NCBI GenBank assembly: GCA_963576565.1
Contig: OY755047.1
Span: 868,001 to 932,000 of the forward strand
DNA: 64,000 bases
DNA from: Aspidapion aeneum
Taxonomy: Eukaryota; Arthropoda; Insecta; Coleoptera; Brentidae
Reading direction: 5' to 3'
Shown: positions 1 to 10,671 of the stretch, one piece after another
Layout: each line of letters starts with the position of its first letter
Numbering within the stretch: position 1 is the stretch's first letter
Made by a program: the position numbers and the translations under genes
Notes under the pieces: model-generated
The model's input: only the letters and a program-made list of their open reading frames with translations
Databases searched by the model: none
What the model was told of the DNA's origin: nothing

Positions 1-130
1 CCCATATACCCGGCTTTGCAGTTACAGTGGTAATCGTTGACGAGCTGAACACAGTCCAGAGTACCCTGGTTGGCACAAGGATTTGATAGGCATTCGTTAA
101 TGTCTCCTTCGCATTTTGGTCCCACAAAAC
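1..130 (-). CDS. Notch: Notch exon, partial: EGF33
   Basis: Cut by the window edge. It enters in phase 1 after tttatag and encodes [19 protein letters not shown], then [16 protein letters not shown] and CKAGYMG. The extended GTLDCVQLV loop is specific to EGF33 of Notch. The exon continues below position 1. Confidence 0.95.
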
Positions 131-437
131 CTATAAACATAAAAAAAAGTTAATAAGAAAATAAAAAAATAAAATAAAAAAGTTAAATAAAAAAGTAAAA
201 TAAAAAAGTAAAATAAGAAAATAAAAAAGTAAAATAAGAAAATAAAAAAGTAAAGTAAGAAAATAAAAAAGTCAAATAAGAAAATAAAAAAGTAAAGTAA
301 GAAAATAAAAAAGTAAAATAAGAAAATAAAAAAGTATTAAAATAAGAAAATAATAAAAACAGACAAAGAAAATAACAAACTTGTTAAGTAAAAATGATAA
401 AGGAATCAAATGCAGGCAAATTTATTAGAATACGCAC
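131..437. repeat. AT-rich minisatellite in the EGF32/33 intron
   Basis: About ten tandem copies of a roughly 22-bp unit of the form aaataaaaaagtaaaataag fill 140-355 of this 307-bp intron. No coding potential was seen. Confidence 0.85.
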
Positions 438-665
438 CTGGCGGACATTTGCAATCGAACCCGCCCACTTTGTCGATACAGGTGCCGTTATTATGACAGC
501 TGTCAGCTTGACAGTCGTCCAAGTTGATGTCGCAAATGATGCCGAGCGTTCCCGACGGACACGAACACTTGAAACCGTTGATTTGGTCGTGACAGGTGCC
601 GCCATTTTGACACGGGTTCGGTTGACAGTCGTCGACGTTCAATTCGCAGTTCTGACCTTGGAAAC
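438..665 (-). CDS. Notch: Notch exon: EGF31-EGF32
   Basis: 228 bp, phase 1 in and out. It encodes GFQGQNCELNVDDCQPNPC (EGF31) and EGF32 (INLDDCQADSCHNNGTC, CKCPPG). Both have O-fucose consensus sites. The donor is CCA G|gtgcgt and the acceptor is gcaacag. Confidence 0.96.
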
Positions 666-808
666 CTGTTGCAATACAATACAAAATTAACTTTAGCAAT
701 TAAGACTCTTATCTAAAAGGCACTTAACTAAGACACACTTAACTAGGCGACACTTGCCTAAGAGACACTTACCTAAGAGACTATTAACTTAAAAACTTTT
801 CAACTCAC
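666..808. repeat. Degenerate 18-20 bp minisatellite in the EGF30/31 intron
   Basis: The unit agacacttaactaag recurs with drift at 710-795. A related motif (acttaagttaaggg) fills the EGF21/22 intron at 3820-3950. Confidence 0.6.
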
Positions 809-1000
809 CTTTGGGACACTCGCACCGATAGGAGCCTATCAGGTTGACACATGTGGCTCCGTTTAAACATGGCGCTGATTCGCACTCGTTGATTTCGATT
901 TGACAGTAACTGCCAGCGTAGCCATCTTTGCAATGGCAGCGATGCGAGTTGCCAATGGTTTCGCAGGTTCCATTGTTACACAGCATATTGCGAGGAATTC
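809..1000 (-). CDS. Notch: Notch exon: EGF29-EGF30
   Basis: 192 bp, phase 1 in and out. It encodes IPRNMLCNNGTC, then CKDGYAGSYCQ (EGF29) and EGF30 ([22 protein letters not shown]). The donor is AAA G|gtgagt and the acceptor is ttcccag. EGF29 has the short CNNGTC interval of other Notch proteins. Confidence 0.95.
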
Positions 1001-1404
1001 CTGGGAAACACAATGTTTTTTTAACGAAAAATTTAGGTTTTTGGTTAAAACAGGTGATTTTTTTACGAAAAATGACGATTTTTAGAAAAAAAAAATGTTT
1101 TTTGGCTGAAAACGATGATTTTTACGGTAAATATCGCTATTCGGTAGTAAAAAAATGGTAATTTTTACAAAAAAAATCTGTTTTTTGGCTAAAAACGAAT
1201 AATTTTTAAAGTATATATTCTCATTTTAAAGTAAAAATGGTGTTTTTTAGTTCAAAATGTCAGGTTTTGCAAGAAAAGTGCTTTATCAATAAAAAATATA
1301 CACTATTTTTAGAAATAAACCAAAAATTCATAGCCAGAACCCCAAAATGACCAAAAAACGACACCCCACAGGCATTTTTATCATCTGTCAATTTGACAAC
1401 GTAC

Positions 1405-1572
1405 CTTTTCTGACAGCCGCGTCTTGACAAGACACCATTTCGACGTCGCATACCTTCCCTGTCCACCCCGGAAGACATTGGCACTGATATTGGTTCTTGT
1501 ATTGGGTGCAAGTAGCTTGATTTTCGCACGGGTTATCTCCACACCAATCCACGTATTCGCTACAGTCTTTAC
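1405..1572 (-). CDS. Notch: Notch exon: EGF28, start of EGF29
   Basis: 168 bp, phase 1 in and out. It encodes GKDCSEYVDWCGDNPCENQ and later GWTGKVCDVEMVSCQDAAVRK. EYVDWC and SCQDAA are among the most specific Notch signatures. The donor is AAA G|gtacgt and the acceptor is tttgacag. Confidence 0.97.
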
Positions 1573-1668
1573 CTGTCAAAAGAAATGACATTAGTCACAT
1601 GTATCAATCAGTCAATTAATCAAACACTCATGCAAATTATGGTTCAAAATTGAGTAATTTTTACTCAC

Positions 1669-1896
1669 CAGTATATCCATAGGAACAATGACAGGTATAG
1701 TACGTCCTGTGATCTTGACAAGTGGCTCCATGTTGACAGGGAGAACTGTCACACATGTTGATGGCGCTTTGACAGTTAGATCCGGTATAGCCCGCCTTGC
1801 ACATACACGTATAACTGTTAATCGCGTCCAAACAAGTCCCGCCGTTCATACAGCTCGTTTCGGTGCAGTCTTCGTCGTTGGTTTGACAGTTAGTAC
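1669..1896 (-). CDS. Notch: Notch exon: EGF26-EGF27
   Basis: 228 bp, phase 1 in and out. It encodes GTNCQTNDEDCTETSCMNG (crossing from the end of EGF25) and EGF27 (INMCDSSPCQHGATC, CHCSYGYT). The non-canonical starts NDEDC and INMC match Drosophila NDEDC and LNKC. O-fucose consensus sites are present in both. The donor is ACT G|gtgagt and the acceptor is tttgacag. Confidence 0.96.
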
Positions 1897-1910
1897 CTGT
1901 CAAATTTGAA

Positions 1911-2925
1911 GGATTTTAAAGTTATAGCCCCAACAAAAAACGCTTCTACTGAATATTTAAACCTCTAAAAATAAAGAACAGAGGTGTCCTTTGAACCGAA
2001 CGTCAAACTGAACAAAATTGTGGGTGTGGCGAAGCACGAAACGGATTCCTGGGTGTTACTGCAGTCTTAAACTGTAATCTTATTGGCCCTGTTTTACCTC
2101 GAACGGAGGACTGAACATTATAGGGGTGGTTTCAGCCCCGCACCACTTTCTTATTGGTCCAGTTCCAGCCCGAATCGAAAACTGAACTGTCTAATGGGCG
2201 TAGCTTTAGAGTCAGCTTTTTTTTCTTTATTTAAGCTTGTTTTACACAAAACGGAGGGTCATTTTTTGTTGTATAAAAAATTCCTTCTATTCTGTTATTT
2301 TTACATGCCAATCACTGAATTGTGTAGGTGGCAGAAAGCACGTCAAGGGAAAGACAGCGGTCGTAGTTCTTTGCATTTTTAAAACTAAGGGTCTCAAAAG
2401 TATAAAAGGCAATAAATCTTCATTACGAATGACAGAACGGAATGGCGAACCCCATGCTACTTCTTTCCAGTTTTTTTTTGTAAATATATAGGCGGGGATT
2501 TTAAAGTTATAGCCCCAACAAAAAACGCTTCTACTGAATATTTAAACTTCTAAAAATAAAGAACAGAGGTGTCTTTTAAACCGAACGTCGAACTGAACTT
2601 ATTTATGGGTGTTGCGAAGCCCTAAACGGATCCCTGGACGTGACTGCAGTCTTAAACTGTAATCTTATTGGTCCTGTTTTACCTCGAACGGAGGACTGAA
2701 CATAATAGGGGTGGTTTCAGCCACGCACCGCTTTCTTATTGGTCCAGTTCCAGCCCGAACGGAAAACTGAACTGTCTAATGGACGTAGCTTTAGAGTCAG
2801 CTTTTTTTTCTTTATTTAAGCTTGTTTTACACAACAGGGAGGGTCATTTTTTGTTGTACAAAAAATTTCTTCTATTCTCTTATTTTAAATTAGTCTATAT
2901 AAAGACAGACATATTTGGTATTATA
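1911..2925. repeat. Tandem duplication in the EGF25/26 intron
   Basis: Two copies of one unit, 1911-2494 (584 bp) and 2496 to about 2920, both starting ttttaaagttatagccccaa. They differ by scattered substitutions. The second copy lacks the last 150 bp or so of the first. ORFs here are shadows of the duplicated sequence. Confidence 0.85.
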
Positions 2926-2994
2926 TCCTAATATGTCAACATACAGGGACTCAGAATAGCCTTTTTTACATTTGTTTGACATCTGTCAACTTAC

Positions 2995-3183
2995 CGCTGA
3001 ATCCTAAGGGACAGGTACAGGTGTAACTGTCAACGTATTGATTGCAAGTGGCTCCATTTAGGCACGGGTTTGACAGGCATTCGTCGATGTCAATTTCGCA
3101 CTGTCGACCTTCGAATCCGTTGACACATAGACACATAAATCCGCCAATTTGATCTAAACAGGTGCCGCCATTTTGACAAGGTG
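2995..3183 (-). CDS. Notch: Notch exon: EGF24-EGF25
   Basis: 189 bp, phase 1 in and out. It encodes [15 protein letters not shown] (EGF24) and EGF25 ([25 protein letters not shown]). Both repeats have O-fucose consensus sites. The donor is AGC G|gtaagt and the acceptor is atttag. It lies in the Abruptex region. Confidence 0.95.
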
Positions 3184-3578
3184 CTAAATTGAAAAAAAAA
3201 GTGTCAAAGTTTTACTAAAATTGTTTCTGCAAGTGCTGAGAAATTTTTGTTTTTTGTCAATAACTCGAAAACTATGAGGTGTAAATGTTTGACACACGGA
3301 ACATGTTTTGTAAACTAGGTCTTACTAAATCGATTAAAAGTTATTTCAATAAAATCGATTTAGTGGTTTTCGAGAAAAGTAAGTTTTTATTGAAAATGGT
3401 GTTTTTTGCCTGTAACTTGAAAACTATGCCATTAACGTATTTAAACCTTAGAAGATGTTTTGTTGGATATTTATTATGTAATCCAATGCACTTCATTTTA
3501 TTAAAATCGATTCCGTGGTTTTTGAGAAAATTGCATTTTAAATAAAATTAGTTTCATTCAAATCGGTTCGGTACGTAC

Positions 3579-3811
3579 AAGATGCGCAGTCGTCTCGATT
3601 GATGCTACAGTCTTTGCCTTCGTATCCTATGGCGCAGACGCACTGGTAACTGCCGTTGGTGTTTCGGCAGGTGGCCCCGTTACGGCAAGGTTTCGACACC
3701 AGGCATTCGTCCACGTCTTCTTCGCAAAAACGACCCGTGTAGCCCAAATTGCACGTGCACGAGAAATCAGCGTAGTTCAGACTTGGCGTACATTTGGCAC
3801 CGTGCCGACAC
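3579..3811 (-). CDS. Notch: Notch exon: EGF22-EGF23, start of EGF24
   Basis: 233 bp, phase 2 in (AG|G gives Arg) and phase 1 out (TCT T|gtacgt). It encodes CRHGAKC with the NYADFSCTC insert (EGF22), EGF23 (EDVDECLVSKPCRNGATC, CAIGYEGKDCS) and INRDDCAS, the start of EGF24. EGF24-29 form the Abruptex region, where Drosophila missense alleles give gain of function. Confidence 0.95.
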
Positions 3812-3955
3812 CTAGTAAAAAAAATAAGTTAAGTGATACTTAGGTTATGGGGTTCCTACATTAGGAAACCCTTAAGTTAAGTGCTTCCCAAGTAAGGGAC
3901 ACTTAGTTTAAGGGACAACTTAAGTTAAGGGGCTCTTAAATTACGGGAGCTTTAC

Positions 3956-4121
3956 CTATTGGGAGCACAGGGATCTAATCTTTCTTCGCATTTTCTTCCA
4001 GTGAACGGCAGGTCACAGACGCATTTGTAATCGTTGACCAAATCTATGCAACTTCCGCCATTTTTGCAGGGGTTTACAGCGCAGTCATCTATGTTCGTTT
4101 CGCAGTTGACACCCGAGTAAC
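3956..4121 (-). CDS. Notch: Notch exon: end of EGF20, EGF21, start of EGF22
   Basis: 166 bp, phase 1 in and phase 2 out (AAT AG|gtaaag). It encodes [11 protein letters not shown]21 ([29 protein letters not shown]) and the start of EGF22 (RLDPCAPN). The atypical LPFTGR and DPC motifs match Drosophila EGF21-22 (VPFTGR, MDPC). Confidence 0.95.
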
Positions 4122-4206
4122 CTGTCAAAAAATAAAACATTAATTACCGATTTTTCTACCTTCTAAAACCTTAAGTACCATAAGTTCTTAAAGATAATAT
4201 TCGTAC

Positions 4207-4319
4207 CTGGTATGCATTCGCAAGTGTAAGAGGCCAGATGATCATGACAGGTGCCACCATGTTGGCAAGGATTCGACGCACATTCATCGATATTTATGTC
4301 ACATTGTTTTCCGCCATAT
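4207..4319 (-). CDS. Notch: Notch exon: end of EGF19, EGF20
   Basis: 113 bp, phase 2 in and phase 1 out (CCA G|gtacga). It encodes YGGKQCD and EGF20 ([23 protein letters not shown]). Both the O-glucose (CASNPC) and O-fucose (CQHGGTC) consensus sites are present. The acceptor is a nine-T run followed by ag. Confidence 0.94.
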
Positions 4320-4502
4320 CTAAAAAAAAAAACAATAAAAAATATAATTGACAAAATAAACTTTTTAAAAAATGTCAAAAATTGTTGATACTTGTCAAAA
4401 ATCAATATGTACTCGAAATTCCATGCATTTTGATATCCCACATGCCTATATTTAGTTAAATTCACTGTATTAAAAAAAAACCTGTCAAAATTTGACACCT
4501 AC

Positions 4503-4617
4503 CCAGGCAAGCAGTGACAGATAAACTGATTGACGCCGTCTTCACAACTGCCGCCGTGATGACAAGGATTTGATTTGCATTCGTCTACGTCTGAAAGACA
4601 TCTTGCGTCGTAGTAAC
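4503..4617 (-). CDS. Notch: Notch exon: end of EGF18, EGF19
   Basis: 115 bp, phase 1 in and phase 2 out (CCT GG|gtaggt). It encodes GYYDARCLS, a distinctive insect Notch EGF18 ending, and EGF19 (DVDECKSNPCHHGGSC, FICHCLPG). The acceptor region ttttttgacag appears as diverged tandem copies in the upstream intron (see findings). Confidence 0.95.
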
Positions 4618-5199
<582 letters not shown>

Positions 5200-5308
5200 T
5201 TAATTAAAAAAAATTGAATAAAAAAATTATTATAAATAAATTGAGACTAATTTAAAACTAAAAATAAAATTCAATACCTAAATAAAAATAAATAAGTAAG
5301 AAATTATA

Positions 5309-6539
5309 CGAGGATGGGATGAAAAGTTTCTGGCTAGCCTATAGCAGGCACGATTTGCTTTCTTGTTCCAACGTGTTTGTGTAGCCTTGCTTGTGATCAC
5401 TACACGCTCGAAGTTGAAGTGAGTGCGTCAAGTAGTTTGCGTTCTGCTTATTTTGAAAGTTTATACAGTGTGTCAATTTTAAAAGATGGAAAAAAACGAG
5501 ATAAGAGCCTAGACTAGACTAGATGCTATACTACGGAAATTTGCTCCTTCCTATACCACAGTTAAAACCTGGGTATCGGACTTTAAACGTGGCCTTACTA
5601 GCACTGATGATGCTCCGCGTTTTGGCAGGCCAAAAACGGCAACTTCTGAATAAATGGTGCAAACCATTCACAAACTAATTCTAAAAGATCGCAGATTATA
5701 ACTGGAAGAGGTAGCTGAGGCTGTGGGCATATCAAAAGAGCGAGTTCACCATATTTTATGTGAAGTTTTAGGTATGAGAAAGCTATCCGCCCGATGAGTG
5801 CCGCGTTTGCTGACGCCAGATCAAAAGCTCGTGCGTCTAACCATTTCAGAGGATAATTTGGCACTGTTTAGACATGATTCAGGGGACTTTTTGCGTAGAT
5901 TTATTACGGTTGATGAAACATGGGTTCATCATTATACCCCTGAAACTAATCAACAGTCCAAACAATGGACGGTAAAGCACGAACCAGTTCCAAAGAAGGC
6001 AAAGGCAGTACCGTCTGCTGGAACGGTCTTTTGGGACACTAAAGGGATACTCCTCATAGATTATCTCGAAAAAGGAAAAACAATAAATTCAGAGTACTAC
6101 AGCGACTTACTGGACGAGGTCAAGCAGAATATAAGCGAAAAACGCCCTGGTTTGGCAAAAATAGAAAATTTTGTTTCATCAGGACAATGCACCTTGCTAC
6201 AAGTCCGCTCTTATAATGGCTAAAATCCATCAGCTAGGCTTTGAACTGTTAAACCATCCACCTTATTCGTCAGACCTAGCCCCGTCAGACTTTTATTTGT
6301 TTCCAAACCTAAAAAAATTTCTTGCTGGAAAAAAAAATTCCTCAGATTTAGAAGTCATTGCAGCTACAAACGCATATTTTGACGAGTTGGATAAATCAGA
6401 CTTCAGTGATGGCATCAAATCAGTTGAACATCGTTGGGCCAAATGTATTATCTGACAAAGGGGACCATGTAGAAAAATTTATTATTATTTAGTCACTATC
6501 GTGTTGTGTTTAGGCCGAAAACTTTTCAACCCATCCTCG
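5309..6539 (+). mobile_element. Mariner-family element, inactive
   Basis: A 1231-bp element flanked by TA on both sides. Terminal inverted repeats begin CGAGGATGGG and continue with G(A/T)TGAAAAGTTT. It carries a transposase reading frame from the ATG near 5485. Recognisable motifs: VDETWVHHY (first catalytic Asp), QDNAPCYKS (second Asp) and YSSDLAPSDFYLFP (third Asp, the mariner D34D spacing). Several in-frame stops and at least one frameshift, near 6170, make it a pseudogene. It lies in the EGF17/18 intron, antisense to Notch. Confidence 0.93.
5485..6455 (+). pseudogene. Mariner transposase, broken
   Basis: The N-terminal part is short and interrupted: MEKNEIRA is followed by a stop, then YTTVKTWVSDFKRG (the second helix-turn-helix) is readable, then more stops. 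The catalytic half reads openly at 5798-6223 and continues after a frameshift at 6171-6455. Compared with the usual length of about 345 residues it lacks a stretch near the N-terminus. All three catalytic aspartates survive, but in two frames. Confidence 0.92.
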
Positions 6540-6894
6540 TATTTAAAAAAAATTTGGGCACGCAAAACTCATGCTAAGCTAAACAAAAAATTTTAAAAAA
6601 TACACAAGACTTAGTTGAGTTTTTAGACTTACGGTGGGAAGTATGGGTTTCCACTAAAGATAAAGAAAAATAAAGTTAGAAAAATTCATCAAAATTTTAA
6701 CATATTTGTGAATAGTGTTTGGTTTATCAATTAATTGCCATCTGATTTTTTGACAAAAAAATATTTTACTTAAGTAAAAAAACGGCTACTATAACCCCGT
6801 TCTGAGAACCAGCCCGAAAATTAATTTATTTCAAAAACTGATGAATTACTTATATCTGTCCCTGTTTATTTAGAATTTGAATTCAGATACTTTA

Positions 6895-8338
6895 TTTAGA
6901 CCGTTTGCTGCGCAGCCCACCAGAAAGACCGGCTCGGGCGCGGAAATATCACGTGACCGTAGGAGGCTCACAAAAAAACGCCTCAGGGCCCGCTGTCATG
7001 ATAAAACATGTGTGTTTTCAGTTTTGGTATGTTTGTTTACGTCGATTTTCTTTTTAATTCGGGCACGAATTTTATGTGAATTTTATCAGTTATTAAAATA
7101 ACGCAGCCCACGAAAAAGACTGTAGTGGGCTGCGTTAAAATAATTAATGGCTAATGAGTAAATTATAAAGAAAATACCTATAAGATAAACAATGCCGCGA
7201 TCGTGTAATTAGTGTTGTTCGTTGTCGGTCCAACTATAAAACTGAAACCTAATATGTTGCAAACGGGAAAGAAGTGGTAAAAGATAAGATCTTGGAAAAG
7301 ATTGATCAAGTAATAGACATCCTTAGTGACATTTTCGATAAAGAGAGTGAAAAATGTGTTCAGTTGTCATTTCTTATTGAACAATTAGGTCTCTTGAAAA
7401 GGTAACCTGAGAATCGAAGATATGGTGGATACACTTTAATGTTGGATTCATCTTTGTTTATCCAGTCATCCAGTGCATACACGTCAATTTACAATTCTAA
7501 GGTAATATGTCTTCTGCATCCTCGCAATATTAAAATCTCTCTGGTAGTGTGAAATATTTAAAAAGTAAGATGCAGCTTTTAAAAGAACATGAGTTGGTAG
7601 TTAACTTACACTTTGATGAAATATATATTAAACTTTGTGCTGGGTAATTTTTCAAAAAATTATTGACGACCACTACATTCAGTTCATTGAATGTGAAAAC
7701 CATCTCACTTATTCAAAAAATCACTTGTTTCTTTTTAATAAATTATTGTGAAATGTTTTATATTGAAAATTTTTCTTCAGATAACTCTAGCGAGTGTTTT
7801 TGTGGAGAAAAACTATTGTCAAAGCTTGAAAAAATTAGTTTAAGGGCATGTAAAGTTTTTTAAAATAATTTTATTAAAAAGCACAATGATTTAGTGTCTG
7901 CTAATAAATCTTTGAATAAGAACTCAGACAAAGATGATGACACTCAAAGAAAAATTATAAAACTAAAAGCTTTGGTTTGATATGTCCAATTTTGAAAGAC
8001 TTGTATAGATTTGAAGTTACTAACGATATTGTGTACCTAATGTATGTACCTGAAGATATTAGAGTGCAAATTTTGTATAATTTTTTATTTTATAGATTCA
8101 GTTCTTTTATCCATAATAAACACATATATCAGCAAAATATTTTTTTCAATTTTTGCCTATAAAAGAACAAAATTTTTTTGTTAATTTATTTAAATTGTGT
8201 AAAAACATATAATATATTAAGCAATACAATAAGAATCCTGGCACTCCTAAGATCACGTGACCGCCGACTTGCTTATAACGCGCCATGGCCAGTCTTTATC
8301 GTTGGCTGCGGTTTGCTGCAACGAGAAGCGGGTCTATT
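6895..8338 (+). mobile_element. P-element-like remnant (tentative)
   Basis: Between 7260 and 7560 a decayed frame reads QLSFLIEQLGLL, then RRYGGYTLMLDSSLFIQSSS and VICLLHPRNIKIS. This resembles the central region of P/THAP9-type transposases (RRYs, SpsAY, LPs motifs). It is broken by stops. Flanking CG-rich stretches at 6905-6965 and 8250-8335 share inverted phrases (gcagcccac..gaaagac versus gcagccaac..taaagac; both carry cacgtgacc) and may be subterminal repeats. A hairpin (cgcagcccac/gtgggctgcg) sits at 7102-7135. Classification is uncertain. Confidence 0.45.
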
Positions 8339-8350
8339 GTGGCTCACTCA

Positions 8351-8596
<246 letters not shown>

Positions 8597-8824
8597 TTAA
8601 AAACCGATTAGATTTTGACTTTGGAATCTTTGTGGATTTTGAAAATTGTTTTAAAGATTTTTTTTTTGAATTTTATTAACTTGAATTATTATAAAATTTT
8701 AATGAAATTTATGGAATTTTTGAAAAATCTGAAAATTTTGAGAATTTTTGGAAATTTGTATATTTTATAGGTTATTTTTTTTAATTTTAAGAATTTTTGA
8801 AATTTGTAAATTTTGGAAATTTTT

Positions 8825-9403
8825 GCAAAGGATCCTGCACACTTGTGATGGGTTTCTAGTGTACGGCTAATATCGATAATTTTTACTAAAAACATGCTAA
8901 TTTATGTACATAAGAGATATTTTTGTGACTAGTACAAAAAAAGCTTTTGAAAAACAAGCCACATCATTTTTACCGTTTTGGTGCAATATCGTTTGAATTG
9001 CCCCCGTGTCTCCGAAACTAGTCATAGGATGGAATTGAGTTCATTACAACTATTGATCAGTAAAGTGAGACGAACAACATATTAAAATTTTATCGATATT
9101 AGCCGCGCACTAGAAACTCATTACAGGTTTGCAGACTTTTTGGATATCTCCCGTACAGGAAAATAACAATTCTTGCTAAAAACATGCTAAAATGTAGACG
9201 CTTCTGAGATTCGTACAAAAAAACTTTTTTACCGTTTTAGTGCAATATCTTTTAAATTGCCCTTGTATCTCCGAAACTGGTCATAGGATAGAATTGGGCC
9301 CATGACCATTATTGGTCAGTAAGGTGAGATAAACAACATACTAAAATTTTATCGATATTAGCCGTGCACTAGAAACCCATTACAAGTGTGCAGGATCCTT
9401 TGA
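8825..9403. mobile_element. Foldback MITE, about 580 bp
   Basis: Terminal inverted repeats of about 55 bp start aaaggatcctgcacacttgt and run to ggctaatatcgata. The left arm is at about 8827-8880 and the right arm at 9350-9403. The inside contains two further degenerate copies of the motif accgttttggtgcaatatc. There is no ORF. It lies in the EGF15/16 intron. Confidence 0.8.
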
Positions 9404-9542
9404 ATATTTTATAGTTTTAAAGATATTTTTTAAAAATTTTTGAGAAACAGACATTTTTAAAATTTTGAGTTTAGAATTTTTAAATTTTGAGTTTAGAATT
9501 TTTGACATTTTGTACACAAGATCAATAATTTTGACAGCTTAC

Positions 9543-9676
9543 CAGGATGACAGGTGCAAGTAAAGGTGTTAACGCCATCTATACATTCGCCATGTTGACA
9601 AGGGTTGGTTTGACATTCATTGATATTAGTCTCGCATGACAGTCCAGTATAACCAGGCGGGCATTCGCACGTATAT
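9543..9676 (-). CDS. Notch: Notch exon: end of EGF14, EGF15
   Basis: 134 bp, phase 2 in (AG|A gives Arg) and phase 1 out (CCT G|gtaagc). It encodes [15 protein letters not shown] and EGF15 ([27 protein letters not shown]). EGF15 has a short C2-C3 interval (CQHGEC), as in Drosophila EGF15 (CHRGKC), which supports the numbering. Confidence 0.95.
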
Positions 9677-10165
9677 CTGTAACAAAAATTTTCGGTTTTT
9701 GTTATCTATAATTTTTTTTGTCTAATTTGAAACCCTATAGTTTTATATTACAAGCAATTAAAAATTTTTAATTCTTGATTTTTTGCATTTACCGACTAAC
9801 GAAAACTTAGTCTCGGTGGAAACAGTAATTTTTTTTATCTTTTAAAATATATTGACAATTTTGAGAATTTTTGAAAATTTTTAAAATATCTAAAAATTTT
9901 GAGAATGGGTATTTGGAAATTTTTCAAAATTTGGAATATTAAGAAATGTGAGAAGTTTTAAAATTTGTGAGGGTTTTAGAAAAATTGGAAATTTTGAAAA
10001 TTTCTCAAAATATTTGAAATTTTTAAAAAGTTTTTCGGATTTTTTATGTTACAAACAATTTTTATTTAATTATTTTCATATTTAAGCTTTTTTTCTAAAA
10101 ATAATTTTATTTTCTGGAATCTAGAAAATATTTAGTCTAATTTGATATCCTACATAGTTACATAC
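9677..10165. other. Notch: Intron EGF14, nothing recognised
   Basis: 489 bp of very AT-rich sequence with runs of aatttttgaaaattt. I see no gene or element in it. Confidence 0.7.
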
Positions 10166-10370
10166 CTTGCGATGGAATCGTGACAGACGCCGGCATTTTT
10201 ACACGGATTCGATGCGCAGTCGTCGATATTAATATGACACCTACTGCCCGTAAAACCGACTGCGCAACTGCACTTGAAACTGTTGATCAGGTCGTGGCAC
10301 TCGCCGCCATTTTGACAGGGCCTGTCAATGCATTCGTTGATGTTTATTTCGCACTGAGTGCCAGTAAATC
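10166..10370 (-). CDS. Notch: Notch exon: end of EGF12, EGF13, most of EGF14
   Basis: 205 bp, phase 1 in and phase 2 out (GCA AG|gtatgt). It encodes GFTGTQCE, then EGF13 ([16 protein letters not shown]) and EGF14 ([20 protein letters not shown]). EGF13 has Glu where the O-fucose Ser/Thr would be. EGF14 keeps the O-glucose CASNPC. The acceptor is a T-run followed by ag. Confidence 0.95.
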
Positions 10371-10470
10371 CTAAAAAAAAAAAATTAGTTTTTTGAGTGA
10401 TTTTAGGAATCTAGGAAGGTATCAGATCCGTCATGGATCCATTTATTTTTAAATGAAATTAATAGTAGTT

Positions 10471-10591
10471 TACCTAACTAGTGCGGAAAGTGCCTCTTTT
10501 CCGCACGCGATTGCAGATGGCCAAACGACGCGATAGCGGAGTTTGGCCAGCAATCAAGTGCGGAAAAGTCACTTTACGCACGAGTTAGGTA
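10471..10591. repeat. 121-bp terminal hairpin of the recombinase element (copy 1)
   Basis: Near-complete inverted repeat. The outer arms are 22 bp (10471-10492 and 10570-10591, 20 of 22 matched, beginning TACCTAACT). Next come inner boxes TTTTCCGCAC / GTGCGGAAAA, then GATTGC/GCAATC, a one-sided bulge AGA (10515-10517) and TGGCCAAAC/GTTTGGCCA. The apex is GA-CGC-GATA-GCG-GA. It compares with copy 2 at 17090-17210. Confidence 0.9.
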
Positions 10592-10671
10592 CATTATTTT
10601 TTTCTATAAGCGTGAGGAAAAAACTAAAAATTAATCAGAAAATTATTTATATTCAAAACATTTTAATCAAA

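Noticed and set aside
394..2382. Plus-strand ORFs opposite Notch exons
   Set aside because: They are antisense shadows of the EGF exons; the minus strand carries conserved cysteine spacing and splice phases.
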